From Rhabdophis nuchalis (Eukaryota; Chordata; Lepidosauria; Squamata; Natricidae): a stretch of 64,000 nt of DNA. Within the stretch, counting starts at the first letter, position 1; each line of letters begins with the position of its first letter. The stretch is taken from the NCBI GenBank assembly GCA_039707465.1, contig CM077647.1, forward strand, positions 114,512,110-114,576,109, in the 5' to 3' direction. The notes beneath the pieces are model-generated. The model worked only from the letters and a program-made list of their open reading frames with translations. It made no database searches and was not told the DNA's origin. This document shows, piece by piece, positions 1 through 11,916 of the stretch. The translations under genes were made by a program, and so were the position numbers.

Positions 1-1975
1 TTCGACGGCATCGTTGGGGTGGTTTGGGGTAGATACACACAGCTGCATGTCATCAGCGTACAGGTGGTACTCTACCCCAAAACCACAGATGATCTCGCCC
101 AGCGGCTTCATATATGTGTTGAACAGGAGCGGCGAGAGGACCGACCTCTGAGGCACCCTACATGTTAGGGGTCTCGAGGTCGACCTCTGCCCCCCTGTCA
201 ACACAAATTGCGATTGACCAGAGAGGTACGAGGAGAACCACCGTAAAACGGTGCCCCTCACCCCCAACCCCTCCAATCGATGCAATAGGATACCATGGTC
301 GGTGGTATCGAAAGCCGCCGAGAGGTCTAATAGGACCAGGATGGAGGAACAACCCCCATCTCTGGCCCTCCAGAGATCATCCACCAACGCGACCAATGCC
401 GTCTCCGTGCTGTGACCGGGCCGGAAGCTGGACTGGCGCGGGTCCGGATAATCAATTTCCTCCAGGTGACGAGGTAACTGTTGTGCCACCACACTCTCTA
501 CAGCCTTCGCCAACAAGTGAAGGTTGGAGACCGGACGGTAATTTACTAATAATGCTGAGTCCAGGGAATGCTTGTTGAGGAGGGGCCTCACCACCGCCTC
601 TTTCAAGATGGTAGGCAGGACTCCCTCACTCAAAGAAGCATTCACTATTTCCTGGAGCCAGCCTCGTGTCACCTCCCAGGATGCCAATACAAGCCAGGAG
701 GGACACGGGTCCAATAAACATGTGGCGGCTCTCAGTCGCCTACGTAACCTGTCCATATCTTTGGAAGTAACAGAGTCAAACTCCTCCCATAAACTTGTCT
801 CAAGACCTGCCTCTGGCAATCCCTCTCGACCACTTTCAATGGAGGCCAACTCACTCCAAATCTGAGCGATTTTATCCTGCAGATACTCTCCAAATTCCTC
901 TGGTCTACCCTGCAATGGGGCTTCCCGCGGCCTCTGATGAAGGGCGGCAGGGCGGTTATCTGCGGATGCGATAAGAGTGGCACAATGATGGCGTTTAGCC
1001 ACTCTTATCGCCACAAGGTAAGTCCTCAAATGGGCTCTTACCTGTGTTCAGTCAGATTCAGAGCGTGTGGATCTCCATTTCCTCTCTAGGCGTCTCTTGT
1101 GGCGTTTCATCACCCTCGACTCCTCGGAAAACCAAGGAGCTTGGGTGACTTGCCGGTGCAAGAGAGGCCGCAAGGGTGCGACCCAATCCAAGGCCCCCGT
1201 GGCCGCGGTACTCCATGCAGCCACTAGGTCCTCCATCGGGGCGCGGGTCAGGGTCACAGGTAGTGGCCCAAGCTCCGTATGGAACCTATCTGGGTCCATC
1301 AGGCACCTGGGGCGGAACCATCTAGGAGTTCCTGGTTCCGCCTCCCCATGGTGGGGTGTGGCGGCTGGAAAGTTGAGCCGGAGAAGTGAGTGATCAGACC
1401 ATGACAGGGGTATGATAGCTAACTCCCCTATACCTAGATCACTCATCCACTGACCAGAGACAAAGATTAAGTCCAGCGTGTGTCCTCCCTCGTGTGTGTG
1501 TCCCTGAATTACCTGGGTCAGGCCCATGGCTGTCATGGAAGCCATGAACTCCCAAGCTCCCTCGGATGTCTCGCCTACCAGATGGCAGGTTGAAGTCCCC
1601 CATGATTAACAGTCTGGGGGTCTCAACCGCCACCTCGGTGATCACCTCGAGGAGCTCGGGCAGGGCTGCTGATACATAGCGGGGAGCCAGGTATACTATC
1701 AGCAAGCCCAACTGCCTCCCTGGGCCCCACTTCACGCAGAGGGACTCACAGCCGGTAGTCTGTGGTACAGTGGTCTCTCTCGGCTCAAGACTTTCCCTAA
1801 CAATAACCGCCACCCCCCCACCCCTGCCTAGGGCCCTCGGCTGATGGAACGCGCGGTAACCTGGCGGGCACATTTCCACGAGAGGAAGTCCTCCCTCGTG
1901 GCCCAGCCAGGTCTCCGTAATTCCCACCAGGTCCGGCTCCCCCTCCGACACAAGGTCATTAATGAGGGGGAGCAA
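1..1975 (-). mobile_element. L2-clade non-LTR retrotransposon, copy a (endonuclease plus RT, cut by window edge)
   Basis: Minus-strand LINE whose 3' part runs off the left edge. The first long frame (1975 down to about 1439) shows apurinic endonuclease motifs: ITETWL, GGGVAVIV, IMGDFN. The next frame (1545-1048) carries HTLDLIF and WSDHSLL. The reverse transcriptase part reads on to about position 1 and includes GFRPGHSTE-type and YADD-type motifs. The frame breaks several times, so it is a dead copy. The inner boundary near 1975 is abrupt and followed by AT-rich DNA, consistent with 5' truncation. Assignment to the L2/CR1 group rests on the RT sequence style and on the 3' end seen in sister copies in this window; the exact subfamily is not known. 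Confidence 0.85.
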
Positions 1976-2540
1976 CTACAGTTCTATATATAATTATCTA
2001 AATCTAAATACCTTATTATTCAAGTACATATAAGGTATATTAATGTATAATACTCATTCTTTAACCTACTCTATTTTTTATAAATGTGTTCCATATTTCA
2101 TAATACTTGTGTATACAAAATCTATAGGTAATTCACTCATAGAGGGCAAGCATAATCAGATCTTTAATCCGTGTGTGAGTGGATTATATATTTATCTTTC
2201 CATTGTTGCAAGGTCAAATTTTAAACCATAGTAACGACATTGAGAATCTATTTACATTGTCCATGGAATCCATGGTATATATTTTATGTTTTCAATTTTC
2301 ACTAGGAAGCACCATGTTACAGTAGCAATTTTATTCTTACTAGGAATCTTGAGACAAATAGGACCTGGATAGTTAAGCTAATGTCCTATATATAGTCATT
2401 TAAAGTGCAGAAGTCCATGACTTCAATTCCTGGCAGAGAATTTGAACTCCATAGAATAACAATATCTGGCTACCAGCATCTGAAGTAATATGATGCCTTC
2501 TAGTAGTCACTTTAAAGTCACTTTAAGACTAAAACGGAGA
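1976..2540. other. AT-rich intergenic DNA, nothing recognised
   Basis: No coding pattern, known repeat or structured motif seen. The short open frames here look like chance. Confidence 0.5.
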
Positions 2541-2935
2541 ACGGTTGCAGGAACTGAGTATGTCTACTTTAATGAAAAGAAGGACCAGGGTAGACATAAT
2601 AGCAATGTTCCTGTATCTCAGGGGCTGCCACAAAGAAGAGGGAGTCAAGCTATTCTCCAAGGCACCTGAGGGTAGAACAAAAAGCAATGTATGGAAACTA
2701 ATCAAGGAGAGAGCAACTTAGAACTGAGGAGAAATTTCCTGACAGTTAGAATAATTAACCAGTGGAACAGCTTGCCTCCAGAAGTTGTGAATGCCCCAAC
2801 ACTGGAAGTCTTTAAGAAGATGTTGGATAGCCATTTGCCTGAAACGGTATAGGGTTTCCTGCCTAGGCAGGGGGTTGGACTAGAAGACCTCCAAGGTCCC
2901 TTCCAACTCTGCTATTGTATTGTATTAACTTATAT
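2541..2935 (+). mobile_element. CR1 LINE 3' end (5'-truncated)
   Basis: Reading forward, broken frames give CR1 ORF2 C-terminal features: a cysteine-histidine-lysine segment, the WKLIKERATLELRRNFL region, then LPPEVVNAPTLEVFKK. The characteristic 3' UTR follows (gggggttggactagaagacc) and it ends in an AT-rich TATTG-type tail. Typical short 5'-truncated CR1 copy with stops, not functional. Confidence 0.85.
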
Positions 2936-2939
2936 TCCA

Positions 2940-5571
2940 TGCTCGTTTTGTGTTGTGCCCAAAGATAGAAGGATATTCCTCATTCTGTTGAGGAAGATTA
3001 TGTAGGAATAGTTGCACTTGCTTGAATTCCAACTATATTTACAAAAATATTTGATTTCTCCAGTGATGGGCTTCTCTTTCTTCTGCTTCTGGTTTTAGAT
3101 AGATAATAGGTTTTTTTTTAAATTTCACACTACACACTGGATATGGTCCTTCTTAACCATTAGCTCCCACATTTTCTTTTATTACACCTACTTTTAATTC
3201 CCCCTAATCTCCACCTCAGTTCCCCCAATTGTCACAAGTGAAAGAGCAAACCTTGTCTGTGCTACTATCTCTTGTGCAGTGTTGTTTTAAGAAAACATGA
3301 AAGAACTGTAGAAAGATGGTGATGATTGCTGTCCAAAATACTTGCTTCAGAGCAGTAGCCTCTGTAAATCTGACATTTACAGCCAGAGGTGGAAATAGGG
3401 GCCTTCTAGGTCTTGCTTGATGTCAGTTCCCATCAAAACCAACTGGCATAGGCAGAGATCAGGTGGGTGGGAGTTATCTATTGAACGTGAAGTATCTTCA
3501 AGCTCAAAACTCACATCAAAGAATCCATCTTCTTGTTTTAGAATTACCTTATGTATAAGGTTGCACTCAATTTTTATACATTGTGCTATCCATCAGATTT
3601 TGACTATGTAACATCTATGGTTCATAATCTTCAGGCCACAGCTACAAATAATTTATCTAAGAATAACACAGCCCAGCTCTTTCACTATCAAACAGGGGAA
3701 CAGTCCTCTCAGTATCAGCCACATCACTCCTATCCTATCACAGGATAGTCAACTTAAAACAAGCCTTAAATAATATTTGTAGACAGCAAACTGATGAGGA
3801 ACAATAATTTGATGATGGATGAGCAGCTCCAATTTCAAGTAAGTAGGAATATACTTGTTGTTAGGAATGGCCAAGAAAACCTCATCCTCTGGAATCCCAG
3901 GTCTTGCCTTCAGCACAATGCAAAATAAGATTAGAATAACCTTTTTAATACCTATCTCAGGCATCAAAGGCTCCTCAAACTGTTTTTGCATTGAGTTGTT
4001 GGCGGCATACAGAGTTAATTAAATGTGAACTCCTCAATCTCTTCTAATTTAAATGAATTTGGAATAGCTAGCATTCAGTTTGTATTTGACTTTTTTTGTT
4101 ATTATTTACTACTAAGGAATGGGCATTAAGATTCAACCAGTTTTATAAGCAGATCTCTATATGTTATATGGTAATATATAAGGATTTAAACCAAATATTC
4201 AAAACTTGGAGTTTAACAGTATGCTTTATTTTACTTTGTTCTGATTAAATTAAAAATTAGAATAATAAGGAACTTTATATGGAAGAACTATAAACTGTAT
4301 TTCATTTTAATTCTGTTTGCACCGATTTTACAAGTTTGTAGAACTATAACAGTTGAATGAAAAGCAATGTTTCCATTTTCATAACTTTAGTTTAAATAAA
4401 GATGTGTTAATTAATGAAACAGGAAAATACCCCTCAAAATTTTCTACAGAAACTATCATTCACTATACACCTCTGTCAATAATGGGGAAGCTTCTTAAAA
4501 CCATTGCAAAAGAAGTTAACATTTTATCTCTTCAAACAAGTCCAGATTTTGCCCCTTCAAGGCAAACAGAAGCCCATGATGGTGTTGGTTCACTTTTGAG
4601 AAAAGGTATAAATCACACACAACGTAGCATTTTGAATTGATAATAATGCCAAGGTGTTTAAAAAAACCAAAAACCTACGTGCAACACTATCTGCATCCCA
4701 GAAATTGGCAATTTTGTGTTTTCTTGCCAAAGCCTGGCTTTTGAATTTGAATGATTGTCCTTAATCAGATCATTAGCCCTTTCTATGTAATACTTGATGG
4801 TTGCTTTCATTTTTTTATGGTCAGCAAGGCATAGTATATCAACTTAGTCTTCACCATAGATAATCTGTATTGAGCAATCAAACCTCATTTAGCAATAGAG
4901 CACTGAGGAGTAAACACTGCAGGCTTTCATTTCATGAACAGGACAAACTTTTCTCACAGTACTGGAATGTTCACAGCAATGAAAGAACAAATGCTAGAGA
5001 ACAGATCATAGCTTTTCAGCACTTCAATACATCACTAGTGCCAGTATTGGCAACTTAAAATGTTGGATGCATTGCTTCTCATTCCACCATTGCAATTAAT
5101 GCCATGAAAATGAATGAGTGTATGGAATGAGGAAAAAAATTAAAAGTAAAAATAATATCTTTATGATAACAACTCAGCCTTTCAAAAATAATGTGTAGGC
5201 TTTTGATGCACAAGAGTTGATTACAAGACCAGAGCAAAAACAAGCAACAATGACTAAGTGACAAGAACCAGGCATTCTACATAAGCCAGAATTAAAATCT
5301 GGTCTGAAAATTACACTTTACAATCTGCACCCTGATAGTTTTTAGTTCAAACTGAGCCTTGCTCATTTTTTTTTAAAGATAAGAGAACTACTGTTCAAGG
5401 ATGAGAAACACATTTGTCTTAGAGAAATCCTGCTGGGAATTCCAGCACGGGGGTAATATTTCCGGGGGGAAAAGCTTTGTAATAGCGGCAACAAACTAAA
5501 AGATATACCATTGCCAGGGCCACAAATCACTGAGGAGTCTATGTCACTACCTGTATTTTGTTTAACATGTA
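2940..5571. other. Intergenic DNA upstream of CCR10
   Basis: About 2.6 kb of AT-rich sequence with only short open frames. No repeat family recognised. The CCR10 promoter and a possible short first coding exon would be expected here, but I could not fix either from sequence alone. Confidence 0.45.
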
Positions 5572-6681
5572 TTGAAGAGCAGCGTAGAGATGCTTATTTT
5601 CTCCCCTCGCTTGCAGGAACAAGATCCTTGGGCCAGTGAGCCTCCAGTCAGCACAGAATGGTATCCATGGGACCTGGAGACATTCCCATCAGACCTGCCA
5701 GAGTTATGTGAAAAGAAGGCTATCCGCATGGTGGCACGTATCTATCTTCCAGTCATAGTTGTCCTGTTCTGTGTTCTGGGCTTTCTTGGCAATGGGATTT
5801 TGCTGTTAGTTCGTGCCCGTTACCATCGAGTCCAGTTCCTTGGTGACATCCTCCTCCTACATCTGGCTATCTCGGACTTGCTGCTGCTCTTGACTCTACC
5901 AGTGGGCGTGGCTGGGATGATGGGCACTTGGTACTTGGGCATGACTGCATGCCAGGTTCTGCAAGGCTTTCATGCCCTGACCTTTTACAGTGGCTTTCTT
6001 TTTCTAATGAGTCTTACCCTCGACCGCTACATAGCCATAGTGTGGGTACCTGTTGCCTGCCGCGTGCGCCCCACTGCCAGCTTCTGGGGCAAGCTTTGCG
6101 CAGGGTTGATGTGGCTATTCTCAGCAGCTCTAGCAGTGCCCAATGTCATGTATGCTCATGTGGAGGATTACAAAGGCTTTCAGCTCTGCAGGGTGACTGT
6201 TGTGAGAACTACTGTTTGCTTAGTGCAAGTGGGCTTTGGTTTTGTGTTACCATTCGCTATCATGGTAATCTGCTATGCAGCCATCACACGTACTATTTGG
6301 TCCTCTCCTTATGCCCAGTCACACAAGGCCTTGTGGCTCATTTTGGCCCTGGTTTTGCTGTTTTTGGTTTTGCAACTCCCTTATGCCCTACTCACCTTAT
6401 TAGATGCAGCAGATTTGATAGGCCAGCAGGCATCAAGCTGCACAGTAAGTCTTCAGCGTGATCTTGCCCTCCTCATTACCAGCGGCTTGGTTTTTGCTCG
6501 CTGCTGCCTAAATCCTGTGCTTCATACTTTCCTGGGGGTGCGGTTCCGTAAGGACCTGCAAAGGTTAAGCAGAGAGTTTGGCTGCTTGGGGCATTGGGCA
6601 TGCTGCAATGATAGACCCAGGAGTGGTAGCCGTTGTGCTTCATTTACTACCCATCTGGAAGGACTATCAAGAACCCCATAA
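5572..6681 (+). CDS. CCR10: C-C chemokine receptor type 10 (seven-transmembrane GPCR)
   Basis: Plasma-membrane receptor; the family binds CCL27 and CCL28 and couples to Gi. The 369-codon frame shows seven hydrophobic helices, N74 of TM1, D102 of TM2, a DRY motif at D151-R152-Y153, and the extracellular cysteines expected of chemokine receptors (C46, C127, C206, C290). The LPELC motif before TM1, the LLDAADL segment, and the TM7 stretch LALLITSGLVFARCCLNP closely match CCR10 as I remember it. Oddity: the NPxxY motif reads NPVLH (H318). A good splice acceptor (polypyrimidine then ttgcag) ends at 5616, so residues 1-15 may be intronic; the true N-terminus could come from a short upstream exon as in mammals, joining in phase 0 at 5617. 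The stop is at 6679-6681. The next host gene downstream is PLEKHH3, as in mammals. Confidence 0.93.
   Translation: MKSSVEMLIFSPRLQEQDPWASEPPVSTEWYPWDLETFPSDLPELCEKKAIRMVARIYLPVIVVLFCVLGFLGNGILLLVRARYHRVQFLGDILLLHLAISDLLLLLTLPVGVAGMMGTWYLGMTACQVLQGFHALTFYSGFLFLMSLTLDRYIAIVWVPVACRVRPTASFWGKLCAGLMWLFSAALAVPNVMYAHVEDYKGFQLCRVTVVRTTVCLVQVGFGFVLPFAIMVICYAAITRTIWSSPYAQSHKALWLILALVLLFLVLQLPYALLTLLDAADLIGQQASSCTVSLQRDLALLITSGLVFARCCLNPVLHTFLGVRFRKDLQRLSREFGCLGHWACCNDRPRSGSRCASFTTHLEGLSRTP
5600..5616 (+). promoter_or_regulatory. CCR10: Probable splice acceptor of the CCR10 main exon
   Basis: A pyrimidine-rich stretch (ttttctcccctcgcttgcag) runs straight into the first receptor-like residues EQDPWASE. 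The exon would begin at 5617 in phase 0. Mammalian CCR10 has a tiny first coding exon from memory, so splicing here is plausible. It competes with translation from the ATG at 5572. Confidence 0.6.
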
Positions 6682-6784
6682 AAACATCGGCACTGCCCAC
6701 CTCAAAAGAGTCTTGGCATTCTGGAAGCCCGGCTTTTGCATTCAGGGAAGTGTGCAACTTAACATGGTCTCTGCAACTTTTGAC

Positions 6785-6790
6785 AATAAA
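6785..6790 (+). terminator. CCR10: CCR10 polyadenylation signal
   Basis: Canonical AATAAA about 100 nt after the CCR10 stop codon. A T- and GT-rich region follows at 6818-6850, as expected for a cleavage and polyadenylation site. Confidence 0.7.
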
Positions 6791-7267
6791 GCTTCAACTT
6801 TGGATAATGCTAAAACTTATGTTTTGTTTGTTTTTACATCTACTACTACTTGTGTACTGGGCAGGTTATTTGGTCTGTGTCTCTGAATGTGTGGAATGGA
6901 AATAATCCACAACTGAGACAATTAGCAGTCCTGCCCAATTCTGGACCCAGATTGGAGAATATCTTTTGTAGCTCAAGCCCATGTGGTTAGTACCAATGGA
7001 TCTGTGAAGGAGGAAGAAGATTATGTCCTGTTGAGCATGTGAAGGAAAGATTTATAGAACTACCGTGTGTTCTTGGACTAATTTCAAGTTCAAATCTGCC
7101 TTCAGCAATGGAGATTCACAGTGTAAGTTTGAGCCAGCTACCCTCTCTCAGTAAAACCTACTTCATGGGATTTTTGTGAGGAGAAATAGAATTGGGGAAT
7201 TGTATGAAATTATCAAATAAATACCTCCTAATTTTTTTCTCTTGACCATATTCCATTATTCCCCTCC

Positions 7268-7282
7268 TAAAGAGAACTCAAG
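7268..7282. repeat. Target-site duplication, left copy, of the Sauria SINE
   Basis: The 15-bp word taaagagaactcaag occurs here and identically at 7637-7651, bracketing the SINE. This is the mark of LINE-assisted insertion. Confidence 0.9.
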
Positions 7283-7636
7283 GGTCATGGTGGTTCAGTG
7301 GCTAAGATGCTGAGCTTGTCGATCAAAAAGGTCAGCAGTTCAGTGGTTCGATCTCTAGCGCTGCATAATGTAGTGAGCTTCCGTTACCTGTCCCAGCTTC
7401 TGCCAACCTAGCAGTTTGAAAGCATGTAAAAATGCAAGTAGAAAAATAGGAACCACCTTTGGTGGGAAGGTAACAGCATTCCGTGCTCCTTCGGCATTTA
7501 GTCATGCTGGTCATATGACCTCAGAGACATCTTCGGACAACGCTGGCTCTTCGGCTTAGAAACGGAGATGAGCTTCGCCCCCTAGAGTCGGGAATGACTA
7601 GCACAAATGTTCCAGGGGAACCTTTATCTTTACCTT
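7283..7636 (+). mobile_element. Sauria-type tRNA-derived SINE
   Basis: The 5' part is tRNA-like: an A-box-like region in gtggttcagtggctaagatg and a B-box-like ggttcgatc. The body ends in cctttatctttaccttt, the short ACCTTT-type tail typical of Sauria SINEs, which borrow the machinery of RTE/BovB LINEs (family knowledge). It is essentially full length and flanked by perfect 15-bp duplications. The element is characteristic of squamates and is the main basis for the organism assignment. Confidence 0.88.
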
Positions 7637-7651
7637 TAAAGAGAACTCAAG
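7637..7651. repeat. Target-site duplication, right copy, of the Sauria SINE
   Basis: Same 15 bases as at 7268-7282. Confidence 0.9.
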
Positions 7652-7698
7652 TGACTTTGATTTTTTTATTCAATTGTAAATCAACCTAGCAATTAAAT

Positions 7699-7740
7699 AA
7701 TTCATTCATTCATTCATTCATTCATTCATTCATTCATTCG
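7699..7740. repeat. (ATTC)n microsatellite tail of L2 copy b
   Basis: About ten ATTC units directly abut the L2 3' end, so this is the element's replicated tail read in reverse. Confidence 0.9.
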
Positions 7741-9456
7741 ACTTATTAACCGCCCCCTCTCCCCAAAGGGACTCGGGGCGGTGCATAGGCAAATATAAAA
7801 ATACAATACATCACAATAAATACATAAATACATTAAAACTATATTAAATTACACCCTGTGCTAAAAACTACCCGATTAAAATTCCTAAAGCCCAATTTAA
7901 AATTTCTCTACTAAACAACTAAGGCTAAAAACGGTAGGTTAGGCCAGGCCGGCCTGTTGGAAAAAGTAGGTTTTTAGTTCGGGGGGTAGGTTGTTCCAGA
8001 GGGTCGGACCCGCCACAGAGAAGGCCCTTCCCCTGGGCGTCACCCGCTGGCATTGCCTAGTGGATGGCACCCGGAGAAGCCCCTCTCTGTGGGAGCAAAT
8101 CGGCCGAAGGGATGTATGGGGTAGGATGCGATCCCGCAGATAACTAGGTCCCATGCCATGGAGCGCTTTGAAGATGGTAACCAGCACCTTGAAGCACACC
8201 CAAAAGACCACAGGCAGCCAGTGCAGCTCACGCAGGAGCGGTGTTACGTGGGAATACCTAGAGGTACCCAATATTGCCCGCGCGGCTGCATTCTGAACTA
8301 GCTGTAGTCTTCGGGTGCACCTCAAGGGGAGCCCCATGTAGAGAGCGTTACAGTAGTCCAGACAGGATGTCACGAGGACATGAGTGACTGTGCGAAGGGC
8401 GTCCCGGTCCAATAGGGGCCGCAACTGGCGTACCAGGCGAACCTGGTAGAATGCCCCCCTGGCCACGGCTGTCACATGGTCTTCTAAAGACAGCTGGGTA
8501 TCCAGGAGGACCCCCAAGTTGCATGCCCTATCCACGGGGGGGTAGATGTTCGCCCCCTATGGCCAGTGATGAAGTCAACTGGTTGTACCGGGATGCCGGA
8601 AACCACAGCCACTCGGTCTTGGACGGGTTGAGCTTGAGTCTGTTCCTTCCCATCCAGATCCGCACGGCTTCCATACACCGGGACATCACTTCGACGGCAT
8701 CGTTGGGGTGGTTTGGGGTAGATACGTACAGCTGGGTGTTGTCAGCATACAGATGGTATTCTACCCCAAAACCACGGATGATCTCGCCCAGCGGCTTCAT
8801 ATATGTGTTGAACAGGAGCGGCAAGAGGACCGACCCCTGTGGCACCCCACAAGTGAGTGGCCTCGAGGTCGACCTCTGCCCTTGTGTCAACACAAATTGC
8901 ACTCGACCGGAGAGGTAGGAGGAGAACCACCGCAAAACGGTGCCCCTCACCCCCAACCCCTCCAGCCGATGCAATAGGATACCATGGTTGATGGTATCAA
9001 AAGCCGCCGAGAGGTCTAATAGGACCAGGATGGAGGAACAACCCCCATCTCTGGCCCTCCAGAGATCATCCACCAACGCGACCAATGCCGTCTCCGTGCT
9101 GTGACCGGGCCGGAAGCCGGACTGATGCGGGTCCAGATAATCAATTTCCTCCAAGTGACGTGGAAACTGTTGTGCCACCACACTCTCAACAATCTTTGCC
9201 AAAAAGCAAAGGATGGAGATGGGACGATAGTTAGCTAACAAAGCTGGGTCCAGGGAAGGCTTCTTGAGGAGGAGCCTCACCACCGCCTCTTTCAAGACGG
9301 CCGGCAAGAACCCCTCACTCAAAGAAGCGTTGACTAACTCCTGGAGCCAGCCTCGTGTCACCTCCCAGGATGCCAGTACAAGCCAGGAGGGACACGGGTC
9401 CAATATACATGTGGTGGCTCTCAGTCGCCTACGTAACCTGTCCATATCTTCGGAAT
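7741..9456 (-). mobile_element. L2-clade LINE, copy b (RT to 3' end, dead)
   Basis: The minus strand encodes the RT domain (9463-8528) and the C-terminal region (8535-7939) in two overlapping frames separated by a frameshift. Visible motifs include FRPGHSTE, DLSAAFDTI, GVPQGSV and, in the catalytic loop, YADN instead of YADD. The 3' UTR contains a stem-loop of the form accgcccc...ggggcggt next to the ATTC tail. It is truncated at its 5' end near 9456. The lost catalytic aspartate and the frameshift mean it cannot retrotranspose. Confidence 0.9.
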
Positions 9457-11010
9457 AATACACATTCTATTTAAATTCTAAACTCATTTTAGCTCTTTTT
9501 AAAGAGGAAATTTAATATGATGAACATCTCCAGTAGGTGAATGGTATGTACCATCATCTGACCCTTTGTAGTGCTCAGCCCTTTGTATGTGTTCTGGTGC
9601 CATAAATGTCTTTAAAATTGGTCAACTGCTTTTGTTGATTTAGGAAAGAAAGTTAACAATATTTATAGTTTCTTAAATCAGGAAAGTAATGGGCGAAGAG
9701 CTATATATATTCTGCAAAAAATTAGTAGAGGACAGGAATGATAGGAATTTCCGGTTGGAGAATGTGCTATTATAATTAATTTAGGCAGTTTTCCAAGGAC
9801 ACAGTACAATTCATGGAAAATAAGACCATGAGATTAATGATCTCTGATATTACCATGAGCTTATTTTTCAATTAGCTACCAGTAAGAGAGCAAGAGGCTG
9901 CTCCTGCACTTATGTCTGGTGATTACTGCAGGGAAAAGTTACATTTTGTCAGACAGAAAACAACTCTTCTTAGATTTTGCTTGTTTTCTTTAATTCTTTG
10001 ACAGATAAAATGTTTAATGTATTAAACATTAATTAATGTATTAAAAATCTATACAGTAAACAATAAAGGGTTTAATTTCTCTATATTTCTTTTCAGTTGG
10101 CAGTAGTAGGTTTTCCACACTTTAGTTTTTGTTTATTTTGGCCAAACATGGGATATGATCTGAGTCAGAAATGGGCCTACCAGTAGGTTTGCTTGGCACG
10201 TATGTTTTCAGATCCAAATCAGAGCACAAATGCTACCTAATTATTTAAAATATTCCCCTCTGAAACCTTGTCTAATCATAGCTCAGAGTGTCTTCCACAC
10301 ACAGATCATTCGTTTATGGTTAGCTAGATGTTTTCTGGAAAAATAAGGCAAGATGTAGGAGCAGCTGCACAGCAGATGGGATTCCTTCTGAAAAAAAGAA
10401 AAGGAGTGAGAAAACTAAGACCTATAGCTTGCCCAGAAATGCTGTGAGTCCCACAGAACCAGTACGGATCTGGTATTTTGATTTGGGGTTTTTTTGCACT
10501 ATACTTATAAACAGACAGTCACAAGTCCCCACAAAGTCAGTAGGTTTCAGCCTGGCAGCAAAAGAAGCCTCAAACTGAAGAAGCCACAGCACCTTCAACT
10601 CATAGTTCAAGTAAACATGTTCATTTGAGGTAAAAGGGCAGAAAATGTTTCCTCTCAGAAGCAGATCGTCGACTTCAAACTGAACCTGGCCTTTTTCATT
10701 GCCCACTGTATTACAGCCTATATAATGAAATGTGATAGATGTGTGCCAAAATAGCACCGTTCTGCTGCCTGCCTCACAGTATTCAGTCATTGTTTCTCAG
10801 CTCTTGGATATTAATAAATGAGACATATGTGAGGTGAAAGTTTTCCTGTTATGAGTTATTCTGTGCACCAAAAAGCATGGTAAAGAGTAAAAATGACTGG
10901 ATAGTTTCAGTCTCAGCTCTGCTTTTTATCTTATTTTTCTCCTCTTCCTTTGCCCTTCCTGCATGAGCCAAATGACTCTCTTAATTACATCAACTTTAGA
11001 AAAACCAAGA
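9457..11010. other. Intergenic DNA, no recognised feature
   Basis: AT-rich sequence. A 122-codon minus frame at 10790-10422 is the longest opening but shows no recognisable domain and no gene context, so I do not call it. Confidence 0.45.
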
Positions 11011-11014
11011 TATT

Positions 11015-11145
11015 AGATTAATAGAGTTGGAAGGGACCTTGTAGGTCATCTAGCCCAAGCAGAGGATCTTACATCTGGCTCTACCTAGGATCAAACTCAC
11101 AACCTCCTGCTTGTGAGGAAAGAGCTCCACCTCTAGGCCACAGCA
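11015..11145 (-). mobile_element. Degenerate CR1/SINE-like fragment
   Basis: It starts with the signature agagttggaagggacctt, the reverse complement of the CR1 3' end. It then runs into ggatcaaactcacaacctcc and a gene-box-like stretch resembling a reversed tRNA-SINE head. Short, old and uncertain as to family. Confidence 0.5.
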
Positions 11146-11394
11146 GCAAATCTTTTACTTCCTGTTTAAATAATGTTCAGTCTCCAAGTCCCATTGGTAC
11201 CATTCTGTGCTGACTGGAGGCTCACTGGCCCAAGGACCTTTTTCCTGCAAACGAGGGGAGGAAATAAATAGGGCAAAAGACCTTATTCTTGGTAACCATA
11301 ACATGAGGGAGTGGGAGAATCAGTAACAGATGGAACAAATGAGGAAAGGTTAAAAGACTCATCCAGAACCTGAACCATCACAGTGTAAACTTAT

Positions 11395-11772
11395 AAATGT
11401 GAACACGGTACTGTTGCAATTAACCCTTCTGTGTGCATGGGATTGTTTAGTCCAACAAAAAACAAAAACCAACACTTTACCACTGCAGCCAGAATAGTAT
11501 ATGCACAGTTTTGGAAAGGGAAAGAACTACCATCAGACCAACTAATTATCAACAAAATCTTCTGGTGTGCTGAATGCAACAGACTAACATATATTCTCAA
11601 AGACAGACAATAACCAATATTTTATCAAAGTTGGGAAAGATGGTATGACTGGATGAAGGTAAAGAGACTACGGGATGAGAGATAGGGAAGGATATACAAT
11701 GTAGATATATAGATAGTAAATAAAATGAATGTATGGAGCAGTGGCAGTTATGGGGAATTGATAAATGTAAGA
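11395..11772 (+). mobile_element. L1 LINE ORF2 C-terminal fragment (left part)
   Basis: Reading forward gives TTAARIVYAQFWKGKELP, then NRLTYILKD and a WERWYDWM-type segment. This is the usual C-terminal ORF2 pattern of vertebrate L1. The copy is split by a microsatellite and L2 insertion and resumes at about 12266. Confidence 0.75.

Positions 11773-11916
<144 letters not shown>

Noticed and set aside
7283..7400. Functional tRNA gene
   Set aside because: A- and B-box-like words belong to the SINE head; no full cloverleaf and the body and tail are those of a Sauria SINE.
10422..10790. 122-codon minus-strand open frame
   Set aside because: No recognisable domain, no splice or promoter context, no matching neighbour. 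Length is within chance for 64 kb of DNA.
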